NCBI GenBank assembly: GCA_000711775.1
Contig: ARYC01000715.1
Span: forward strand, 1-64,000
Source of the DNA: Oxytricha trifallax
Taxonomy: Eukaryota > Ciliophora > Spirotrichea > Sporadotrichida > Oxytrichidae
DNA: 64,000 bases
Reading direction: 5' to 3'
In this document: piece by piece, positions 55,901 to 64,000 of the stretch
How the letters are laid out: every line of letters starts with the position of its first letter
Position numbering within the stretch: the first letter of the stretch is position 1
Position numbers and translations under genes: made by a program
The notes under the pieces: generated by a model
Told to the model about the DNA's origin: nothing
What the model saw: only the letters and a program-made list of their open reading frames with translations
Database searches by the model: none

Positions 55901-56353
55901 AAGTCTAGTTATCTCGCTCCAGAGATGTGATAAATTAGTACCGCCAATTGTAAAGTCCAGCTAATTTGAAATTCTCTATCAAATGAGTCCAAGATCGTTC
56001 AAATTGGCCAACTTTAACTGCCACGATTTTGAATTATTATAAATTTAATTAATTATATTTTCCCAATTTTAAATTTATTCCTACAATACATCTTGCTTGA
56101 ATAGTAAAAATCAGAACAAAAGATAAGCATTAATGATAGTGATATAACTCTACAAATCAGGAAGAACAGTGAGAACTCCTTGGTAAAGAACAAAAAAGAC
56201 ACGAAACAACTTTAAACTTAACTCTTAAATCAAAAGAAAAAGAGAAAGTAAAAAGAAAGAGGAATTAATGACAACCTTTTCTTGGACAGTGATGCTTCAA
56301 AATAAGACAACCTCTCTAAAAAGCATAATTTAACCAAAAGAATGAAGGTTTGA
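52919..56353 (+). CDS. UTP13: UTP13/TBL3 WD-repeat protein of the small-subunit processome
   Basis: Nucleolar protein in 18S rRNA processing. Starts MEDDSNILELQDQIRLTKHY. About 12 WD repeats in two propellers are visible (for example STAEDMTIKVWDL, SSQDKSIKIWNAS, SASGDKTLKVWNL, SSVDGVVKIWNLK). They are followed by the Utp13 C-terminal helical domain (DEDYSEAAMMAFKLNKLRDF, TLQDDILLEQQ) and a basic tail ending KHNLTKRMKV at TGA 56351-56353. Four IESs interrupt it (49, 22, 22 and 449 bp), each restoring the frame when one pointer is kept. A 34-nt intron follows VLASFSQ. Confidence 0.93.
53316..53364. other. 49-bp IES with an 18-bp pointer in UTP13
   Basis: GTATTAGAATTAAGTTTT is present exactly at 53316-53333 and 53365-53382. 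Keeping one copy gives TGQMVLELSFDPSSKFLA in frame. Splicing at the GT...AG that happens to be present would shift the frame, so this is an IES. Confidence 0.88.
53755..53776. other. 22-bp IES, pointer GTAT, in UTP13
   Basis: GTAT occurs at 53755-53758 and 53777-53780. Removal joins KNGILV to LSSIKCNQDENPDEIEE in frame. Confidence 0.78.
54287..54308. other. 22-bp IES, pointer GTAAA, in UTP13
   Basis: GTAAA occurs at 54287-54291 and 54309-54313. Removal gives CLDVNKNMIISGSKDNQIRL, restoring a WD repeat. Confidence 0.85.
55639..56087. other. 449-bp IES, pointer ACAT, carrying a palindromic MITE
   Basis: ACAT occurs at 55639-55642 and 56088-56091. Keeping one copy gives TLQDDILLEQQKSEQKISIN in frame. 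Simple removal of the TA-flanked MITE alone (55672-56086) does not restore the frame, so the eliminated unit is larger than the MITE by about 30 bp on the left. Confidence 0.85.
55672..56086. mobile_element. TA-flanked palindromic MITE (family copy 2)
   Basis: The ends are TTGTTGGAATA and TTGTAGGAATA, next to TA on each side. The two arms are near-perfect reverse complements over about 200 bp each with a short loop near 55865-55890. It shares terminal and internal blocks with the element at 1290-1705. No ORF. Confidence 0.85.
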
Positions 56354-56438
56354 GATTATCGACTTTCAACTTAATTAAAATTATTTATTTCACAGAAATT
56401 AATCATATTTATATCAGTGATCTATTTGCTCTTATCAA

Positions 56439-58193
56439 ATGAATGCAAACAAAAAAATAAGGATTACAGATTATATTAAAATGTTCCCGTTTAAAAATGT
56501 CTTAATAGTGAACAAAACTACAAAGCTATAGAGACATTTAAAACTGGGATTGAGTTTAACACCAAGTATAAAAGAGCACTTTCTTAAGGAATGGTAAGTT
56601 TTAAAATTAAAGTTAAAAATTGCTAATTACTTTGAAGGTAAGAAGCAAATGACCATCATTAAATGGTTGTGGAGACATTTTACAACTAATTCAAGAAAAT
56701 AAAATAATTTTATAAATATTTTTTTAAATTGGCACAAATATGACAATTAAAAAAGAAAATGATGTTACTAAGCAAGACTTTTTAGAAAAAGATTTGTGCA
56801 TTTCAATAGGTATTAGTTAAGAAATAGTCTATAATTAATATTGTCATATATCAATTTAATTCAACCAAACTAACTTTAAAGCAAATTGAGAAGTCGCTTA
56901 ATATTTAAAAATAAAAAATAGAAAATTAGACATAGCTCTTTATTTCTATCGCCTTTCGTAGTTGTTGGATCTACATTTATATTTAAAGCTTATACTGCAA
57001 AATTTCAATCAGCAGATTTTACATCCCTTTCTCTCTATATGAATGGTTTCTTTTGTTCATAAATATAAATAGATAAATAATGATTTTTCTGGATGCCATT
57101 CTAATTTAATTATACCATAAATAGGTAAAACTCCTAAAATAAAAAATAAATCCTTTAACAATAGGAGGAGATAGCGTGTATTTGAGAACTGCAGGATTCA
57201 TCGATAATCCTGATTTACCCTTACTTGGAATCGATAGTGATGAAAGCAGGAATAGCGAAGCATTATGCAATGCTTCAATCAAAGTAGAGGACAGAGACTA
57301 AAGAGTAAACCAAATAATAAATAGCTTATAAAAATCGAACTTCTCAACTTTCTTGAGAAGCAGAGCAAAGTTTACAACTGAAAACCCTAAAAACAAGTAA
57401 ACTACAAAGAAGCTGATTCTTAATGAGGCCTTTATTGCTGACTAGGATGTAACAAGACCGAGTGATTATCGTGCCTATGTTGATAATAGAGATATGGGCA
57501 AATTTAAAAGTAGTGGAATGATTATAAACTCATGCTTTATATTTGCAAATAAAATGTTTTCGATAAGAATAGAAAAAAAACAATGAATGTTTTCAAATTA
57601 TAGGATATCTTAATTTTTAACTATTAATCATATTGCTTAGATAAGATCGCAGCTAAAATGAAAATAAAATCATGATAAATATCATTCTTATATTCATACT
57701 ATGCTTTATAATCATCTCATTGGTTTTTATCTACAGGCACAGGGTCAGGAGGTTGGCTGCTTTCTTCTAGAAGACTAACACCAAGAAAAGTTAACTCTGT
57801 ACTAGAAATAATGGGTGTTGAAGATAGATCTTAAGCCGTAAGTATTTATAACCAAATCTAAATGAAATTTCTTTTTATCTTTAATTTTCATTCTTATTTA
57901 TAAATTTGAAGTAGGTTGTTGAATACCTAGCTGCCTAATTGAATTGCAGCCTTGTTTTTCCCTGTGACTCAGATCAGCAATATTATTATGTGAGAGAGGG
58001 ATATATCGCTCACGACAACTCATTTTCTTGGAGATCAGAGGGATACTGCAAAGAAATCAGGGTTATAAGCGAAATCATAGAAGGGCGTGTTTTAATTGAC
58101 GGCTACTACAATTATGAATTAGAGATAGGATAACAATTTACAATCAAGTCTGCTCCTGAAAATTCATTAAAGTGCATATAATTACATATATGA
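56439..58193 (+). CDS. NADK2: NAD kinase, NADK2 (mitochondrial) type
   Basis: Phosphorylates NAD to NADP. Starts MNANKKIRITDYIKMFPFKN, with NVLIVNKTTKLQ as the first Rossmann strand. The nucleotide motif is ISIGGDSVYLRTAGF, where GGDS replaces the usual GGDG. PLLGIDSDESRNSEALCNA, KSSGMIINSTGTGSGGWLLS (NAD-binding GTGS) and YYVREGYIAHDN follow, ending CIQLHI at TGA 58191-58193. GT-AG introns (about 44 nt at 56600 and about 75 nt at 57840-57917) and two IES candidates (355 bp, pointer CAATAGG; 190 bp, pointer TC) explain the frame changes. The segment 56700-56760 is not fully resolved. Confidence 0.88.
56804..57158. other. 355-bp IES in NADK2, pointer CAATAGG
   Basis: CAATAGG occurs at 56804-56810 and 57159-57165. 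Joining gives LCISIGGDSVYLRT across the catalytic glycine motif. AT-rich and non-coding inside. Confidence 0.8.
57540..57729. other. 190-bp IES candidate in NADK2, 2-bp pointer TC
   Basis: The frame GKFKSSGMIINS stops at 57541 and resumes as TGTGSGGWLLSSRR at 57732. TC is the only shared sequence at the two edges. The right edge resembles an intron acceptor (TCTACAG), but no GT lies at the left edge, so the nature of the segment is uncertain. Confidence 0.55.
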
Positions 58194-58425
58194 ATAAAGA
58201 AATAAAAGCAGTATTCAAAATCATGAATTTTGAAATTATTTATATATGGATTTGATATTAATCTGTAATCCGATTGATTAATTAGGCTTATAAATTTGCT
58301 ATAAAACTGCATACTTTTGATAAAAATTAGGTTGATTAATCTTAAATATAAAGACAATCACGAATAATATCGCTTGAATATAAACTAAAGCTTGAATACT
58401 TGTCAAATAGAATACTTTATGAAAA

Positions 58426-61400
58426 TCATTGTCTCTGCTGTGAATTTTTTCTAATGTGGTTTCTAACTTCATCCTCAAGATCTTAAAGAGCTAAATCATT
58501 GACAGCTTTAAATTACAAGAATACAATAATTATTAATAAAACAGCAAGTCTAGCATTTCCACCTTTCTTGAAATCTGGTGATCTTCCATCTACGTCTTCA
58601 TCAATCTCTTCATTGATCTTGTTGAGCTCATCCTGATCAAATTCTTCGTCACTGTCCAAGTTAGCGACTGTGGTGATGGCTCTGGCGAACATTGGCTAGT
58701 CATGTTAATTCAATATTTGGACATTACCTGCAGCCATCATAGTTTTGATTTTCTTGTAAACCTCAACTGCATCCATAGCATGGAGAATATCATCCTCAAA
58801 CTGAATTCCCATCTTTTCTCCTAAAAGTTCCACTAACTTTAACTTCACTTTCTCGATGATCTTCATGAATGGTCTGGTGGTCACTTTGGATTAGATCTGG
58901 ACTTTTGCTTTTCTTGTTGGAGAAGAAGCTCCCTTTACTTTGTGTTGAGTAATTGATTGATTGAAAACTTAATCGTAGAATTTATCAGGATTCAATAAGT
59001 AATTAATATTACAAGCCAAACTTTATCTTTAATAAAAATAATTAATATTCTTTTGAGCAAGATCATAGTTGATTTAACCTCCTTGTGGTTCAATGACATA
59101 ACTTTTGCCTGGAGCAGTGCAGTAAGTCAAAGAGTAATCACCTCTTTGAATTGAACTTTGCATGTGCTGCTTATGTTCCTGAGTAGAGTTCTTGTGACTA
59201 ATGAGTCTCATGGTGGGGGAAACATGCTTCTCTTCAGCATTATTTTGATAGTATTCATCCATAACCTTGTAGAAACCCTCAGTGTCTCTGTGCTGTCTGT
59301 TGTTCATCATCTCCTGCAAGAGTTGATCAAACTCCTATTGAATAGCTTGAGTTTTGTTTTCCAAATCTCTGTTAGTAAACTTGATTTCCTCTCTAACTAC
59401 AGGTTGTTTTTTCTGCACCTAAGCCAATTCCTCAAAAGTGTCTTGTTTGTCAACAATTTCAGGTTTATTTCTAGAAACTTCATTTTGTTATTGTTGCACA
59501 ACTTGTTGTTAAGGAGCTACTACTTTTACTTCAGCTTTAACTTCAACTTTAGCTTGGATAGGTGATTTTTATTACTGAATTTGAGCTTGAACCTACTGTT
59601 GAACATTCACGTTTCCTTGGATTTGAGTTGGTAATAAAAAAACAACTAAATAATCCTGAAGAAACAGCATTGTTCTTCTTGCTCTTAATTTACATGGAAA
59701 CTGGAGCTTTTTGAGTGGTGGATTGTGGAACAGTGTCATTTGCTTGAACTTATGCTTCAACTTGAATGTTGATAGATTGCTCTTCAACAACTTTCTCAGT
59801 TCTAGCGGGAGGGCTTTGAGTGTTTTGCTAGAAACTTGGGGAAGACTGATTTATCTTTGATGATGTGAATTTGTGTGGAGAAGTGGACTATCTCAACTCT
59901 CTTTTTTGCTCAATTTCTCTTTGCAATGATTCGATCTGTTCTTCTTACTTAGAGAAAATTTGAATATTCAAGTAAACGATCATTATAATCAAAAACTTAG
60001 ATTTGTTATAATAATATTTTAAAAACTCATTATGTTAACGAGCGAAGTCAAAATTTATGTTTTAGACATAGCTCGTACAAATTAATAATCTTTGATTTTA
60101 TACTATATAAACTTTCATTTTTAAATACTTCCTAATTGTTTTTAGTATATTATTTTTAATCCAATTATCATTGTTCATTTTATCAACTTAATTATTTATT
60201 GGTTAAATTTCTTATGAGTTTTTTATTAAGTTTAGTCATTAAGTAATTTTTTAGAAAATGATAGTTCATATTATAGTTATTTTAGTTATTCCCTTATTCT
60301 TGATTATTTGGTATAAATCATTTTTATTACATTTAAAGTAAGTAAATAATATTTTTCTATTCTTGATTATTTAATCATTCTTTGGTAATTGTAAGTAATT
60401 TCTCTAACTCTTAGATAAGTCTATCCTTCTCTGCAACAAACTCCTCGTGTCTCTTTTACCAAGGAGATCCCTTTTGATTCCAGGTCATACCGAGTTGCTT
60501 TACTGATAGAGTCTCATTTTCCAAGAAATTAAATGCTGTAGATTTAAATAAATATCCTTGATCTGGGCAATGTTGATCTTCTCAATTTCATTCAAATCAA
60601 TCTATTGCTGGAATTCTCCCATCTGCTTTGCCTTCTTCTCCTTCTTGACAACCTTATCCTTGACTTTGATGTTTCTAGCGACCTTTGATTTAACACTGTT
60701 GTACTTATAAAAAATTAATAAAACAAAATACATATAACCCATAAATGTTTCAAATATTTATTGGGAGACTAATTTTCTTTGAATTATTTGAATAAAGTAA
60801 AAATAAACTCTGTCTTCTAATTTTAACATTATTAATGTATATAGTAATAAATTATTTAAAAACTCTAATATTCTATTAATCAAATTATCTGATTTTAAAA
60901 GCTAATAAAGAACATTTTATTCCAATTTTTAATATCTTTAGATATGTAATATAAATCATAGGTATCTTGATATCTATTTTCAATAAATTGAAATTAATAT
61001 TTTTGCTATACTCTTAATTTATTGTGTAAGCTATTTCATAAAATTTCATGTAAATTAGTTTAAAAGAAATTAATAATTTTAAAAGAGATAATAATATTTA
61101 GATTTTATCTCATCGATATAATAAATCAAGAAGAATTAAAACTATTGTCATTTCATGCCATTAAAACCCCCCTATAATATTTATCTGTACACTTGAGGAC
61201 TTTTTCTTGTCTACTCCATTTCTAGTGCTCTCATCTTGACATTATCAAGTGATTTCTTGAGAAGAGCTGTTTTCTGCAAATTCTCAAGATCTTCAATGGT
61301 CACTCCTTGAGTTTGCTAGAGTACTTCCAGTTATTGCTCATATTCTTCTTCGTCCCAGTCTTCTTGATCTTGGGCATCTAAAATCATCAATATATTTAAG

Positions 61401-61993
61401 ATACATATGCATAAAACAAGGATGTTATTGTGTGGATATATTTAAAAAGAGTAATAAATGTGAATACTTTAATATTTTGCACATGCAATAACTGTTTGTG
61501 AGTTAATTGAAATCTTGCGGAAAATATCTAGAAAATATCCTTACCATTATTGAATAGCTTTGAGCGAACACCACTTCCTGATCTCTGTGAAACACCAATG
61601 CTAATCAATTAAAATTTAAATGTGTGTTTTATATCTCATTATTATTTTTATAGAATGTCAACTAACAAGCTAATTTAAGAATTGTTTTATTATATTACTT
61701 GGCTTGTCTGATGGTGAGTAGTTAAGCTGAGCATCAGCTTCTATAATTAATATGATTAAAAATATAAAATATTTGTAATTATAAAAGATTTGAGTGATCT
61801 GGTGATTGGTAGATTTGGTTTTACATAGTATTGATAAATAAAAGTATAGAATAATAGAATAAAATAAAATTCGTAGAAATATTTTAGGGTTCTCAAAATT
61901 ATTCAAATTTAACGATTTAACCGATAATTTTAACAATATCCCTTTAATAGTTATAAAGATTTTGAAAAACTTTAACTCCAATTCTTCACCCAC
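58426..61993 (-). CDS. Tail-anchored coiled-coil hypothetical protein
   Basis: The minus-strand exons are assembled in order. A start region MGE joins ADAQLNYSPSDKPS; then GVSQRSGSGVRSKLFNN; DWDEEEYEQQLEVLQQTQGV; a lysine-rich KVKDKVVKKEKKAKQMGEFQ; LSVKQLGMTWNQKGSPWQKR; a Q/V-rich linker; RDLENKTQAIQQEFDQLLQE; DDILHAMDAVEVYKKIKTMM; an acidic DSDEEFDQDELNKINEEIDE; and a C-terminal hydrophobic anchor NARLAVLLIIIVFLQF before the TGA at 58426-58428. Long AT-rich gaps (about 60000-60400, 60720-61190, 61380-61550) separate exons and are probably IESs, but their pointers are not all identified. No family recognised. Confidence 0.55.
59000..59038. other. 39-bp IES, 11-bp pointer TAATTAATATT
   Basis: TAATTAATATT occurs at 59000-59010 and 59039-59049. 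On the minus strand, keeping one copy gives LAQKNINYLLNPDKFYDQVF in frame; with both copies the frame hits TGA. Confidence 0.85.
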
Positions 61994-62059
61994 TTTTAAA
62001 GTATATTTTACATTATCAATTATTAATGAAATAAACTTGATTATAATTTGAAGTAACAG

Positions 62060-62791
62060 TCAATACTCAATGACTTTGCCTTCATTGTAGACATCATCCA
62101 ATGGAATTTGATTGTCTACATTAATATCTGGTAACTAAATATTTGCATTTAATTGCCAGTCTAATCCAATTTGTGTGTAGTGTTTCTTTTGCCATTCATC
62201 GAATTCCTAATACATTTTATCGAACTAATTAAAAACCTTGTCTTGCACATACACTCTCAAGTCGTCTGGAACTTTGTTTATAATTCGATTGAATTCAATT
62301 TGATCTTGCTGCTTCTATTGAGACTGAGAAACATTTGATTTTCTGGTGTCTGAGAGACTTTAATTGTTCAAGTGAAGTTGCTCCTAATCGTCATTTTAAT
62401 CGAAGTCATATTTAGTAAAAATTTATGCAAAATTCAAACTAAAAAGATTAATTGAAAAGTTTATTACACTATTTTAATAATGAAAAATAAGAGGAAAACT
62501 TTAATTGAAAATGAAAATCAGTTGAATATATAAGTATTAGTATTTACAAAGACAAAAATGGTATCATTGTCAAGCGTTATTATTTCTCCGTTCTCCTTCA
62601 TATATTCTACCATCTTTCCATTCTTCTCGTGTTGTTCCCGTTCTGTTCCCTGGTTCTTCAAGTCTTCTGTCTGTACCCTCCAAAGATCTTCACCAACCTA
62701 TTGCTCAAATATAAAAATTTTTAGATATGTTTTTTGTAACTTACAAATTTTGTTGAGTGACTAGCATCTTCTGCTCAGACATTTTTGACAT
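62060..62791 (-). CDS. Hypothetical coiled-coil protein
   Basis: Starts MSKMSEQKMLVTQQNL (ATG complementary to 62789-62791). Then comes an exon with WRVQTEDLKNQGTEREQHEK and GKMVEYMKENGEIITLDND, then an AT-rich interruption (about 62410-62545), and a final exon with DQIEFNRIINKVPDDLRVYV, YQEFDEWQKKHYTQIGLDWQ and an end at DDVYNEGKVIEY, TGA 62060-62062. The intron between the first two exons is clear in outline, but its exact edge leaves a one-base uncertainty. I do not recognise the family. Confidence 0.55.
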
Positions 62792-62848
62792 ATTTATTAT
62801 TATTAAATCAATTATTAATTACTTAAATTTTTCTTAATTTAAATCATG

Positions 62849-63257
62849 AATATTAATTTATTTAAATATATAAACACTACTGTATCTCGAAATTATGTTC
62901 ATTTCGAGATAGAGTGCGATATATTATAATTAAATTACTCAATTAGGTAGAATGTATACAAAAATAAAATTATGTTTTCAAGAATTTAAAGTTCATTTTA
63001 TTTAGATAATGAAATTATATAAAGATGAGTTATAAAATTTGAACAATACAAGTTTATTTTTAATATTTATGTTCAATTAATTAAAAATAGTATTGATATA
63101 TTATACAATATTAGTTTTAAAAGTGAACTTTAAAGTAATGCTTTTTGTATACATTCTTCCTAATTGAGTAATTTAATTATAATATATCGTACTCTTTCTC
63201 GAAATGGACATAATTTCGAGATAGAGTACTGTTTATATATTTAAATAAATTAATATT
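62849..63257. mobile_element. TIR element of about 409 bp with nested hairpins
   Basis: The outer inverted repeats begin AATATTAATTTATTTAAATA and extend about 110 bp to GAATGTATACAAAAA. Inside each arm TCTCGAAATTATG.CCATTTCGAGA-type sequences form a smaller hairpin. The core is AT-rich without ORFs. It lies between two minus-strand genes. The direct-repeat flank is unclear (TTAA or AATATT could be part of the TIR). Confidence 0.75.
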
Positions 63258-63318
63258 AAAATAGTGAAATAAACTTTTTGATTAATCTTTTTATTTTGAA
63301 TTTTGCATAAATTTTCAC

Positions 63319-64000
63319 TCATTCTTCCTCGCTGTCTTAAACCCCACCCTTTACTGGACTAACATTTTTAAGTCCTAACTACTTCAAGTGTTATTTTAGG
63401 AACTCAATTTCTTGATACTTTGACTCCAGTAATTTATGAACTAACACTAGCTTAATTATTACAAAATAAAATAACAAGAATTGATTAGCTTCTAAATGTT
63501 TTATTTTCTTTCAGTGTCTTTGTTGTTTACAAATGATCGTTTTGATGAGGATAGTGCTTTATTAAAAATAGGTTATTTTTGTTCATTCTAAAAAAAGTTG
63601 TCTTCCTCTTCTTACAAAGATTTTGCATTCTTATTTTGGAAACTAATTTAAGGTATAAAAATATCTAATTGAATAAATGAATGAGAATCAAATTTTTAAC
63701 TTCACTTTAAATTTTTCGAGAGCTTGAATTTTAAGTCATATTTGCAGATGTGTTAAAAAAAGTTGAGTTGCTTGCGTTACTCTTAAGCATTGTTGAATTG
63801 TTAACTTCTTCAAGACACTTTTCTAAATCAATTGTTTGCTACTTTTTGTAAGATTTTCTATCAAATCCTTAATTTTCACCTTCACCCATATTTCTCATCT
63901 TAAATCCTTTCATTTACTCAGAGTAATTACTGACTCTAATAATAATATTGAATTCTTAAATTATACTTACTTCTTAGTTTGACCACTGATAAGATTAAAA
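63319..64000 (-). CDS. Hypothetical protein, 5' end outside the window
   Basis: Minus-strand exons include MRNMGEGENQGFDRKSYKKQ, EKCLEEVNNSTMLKSNASNS, a middle exon LQEEEDNFFQNEQKQPIFNK and a last exon LESKYQEIEFLKQHLKQLGL...DSEEE ending at TGA 63319-63321. Polar, with a short C-terminal coiled coil. Introns are inferred near 63640 and 63450. No domain identified. Confidence 0.5.

Noticed and set aside
1..64000. CRISPR arrays, bacterial operons or Shine-Dalgarno sites
   Set aside because: No regularly spaced repeats; the genes are eukaryotic, intron-bearing and use the ciliate code.
1..64000. tRNA or rRNA genes
   Set aside because: No cloverleaf with box A/B motifs or rRNA-like stretch was recognised by eye.
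1..64000. Somatic (macronuclear) assembly with standard stops
   Set aside because: Most conserved proteins contain in-frame TAA/TAG at Gln positions, and the TBE, IESs and scrambling are germline features.

Overview
This window reads as germline (micronuclear) DNA of a hypotrich/oxytrichid ciliate. TAA and TAG are read as glutamine throughout and TGA is the only stop. Introns are tiny (mostly 25-40 nt, GTAAG...TAG). Composition is AT-rich and genes are packed head to tail on both strands. Four things point to the germline rather than the somatic nucleus. (1) A complete ~4.1 kb TBE-type transposon with C4A4-like ends interrupts a zinc-finger gene. (2) Many genes are broken by short AT-rich segments bounded by direct repeats (pointers), and removing one repeat unit restores the reading frame. 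(3) Palindromic MITE-like elements sit inside coding regions. (4) One gene, a Piezo-type mechanosensitive channel, is cut into seven pieces lying on alternating strands in a non-linear order.

Layout. 0-4 kb: a Q-rich partial gene broken by a TA-flanked MITE, and a kinase with a 22-bp IES. 4-7 kb: a coiled-coil protein and an actin-like protein. 7-11.5 kb (+): seryl-tRNA synthetase, ATG101, a Nudix hydrolase and a DHHC palmitoyltransferase. 11.5-14.3 kb (-): MLH1 with an IES in its C-terminal domain. 14.5-19.6 kb (+): a paralogue of the first coiled-coil gene and two large Q-rich proteins. 19.8-28.6 kb (+): an Unkempt-like CCCH zinc-finger gene carrying a 1.8 kb transposon in an intron and the TBE in an exon. 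28.9-33.3 kb: a DRC12/CCDC153-like axonemal protein and two Q-rich proteins in divergent orientation. 33.3-47.2 kb: the scrambled Piezo locus, containing a 641-bp palindromic element. 47.4-52.8 kb: BRR2 (-, N-terminal half absent) divergent from SPF27/BCAS2 (+). 52.9-58.2 kb (+): UTP13 with four IESs and an NADK2-type NAD kinase. 58.4-64 kb (-): coiled-coil proteins, one tail-anchored, with a TIR element between two of them.

The most striking item is the Piezo locus. Reading left to right, the segments are 2, -7, -5, -3, 4, 6, -1. Every even segment is on the plus strand and every odd segment on the minus strand. Five of the six joins are supported by exact 7-14 bp pointers that place conserved Piezo sequence next to conserved Piezo sequence. 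This is the odd/even hairpin pattern known for scrambled hypotrich genes. Several single-base frame breaks, many at homopolymers, occur in this gene, in the actin-like gene and in the TBE ORFs. They may be base-calling errors or real decay.

Limits: all homology calls come from reading translations by eye. Exact exon and IES edges in AT-rich repeats are ambiguous by a few bases, and some genes keep unresolved gaps.
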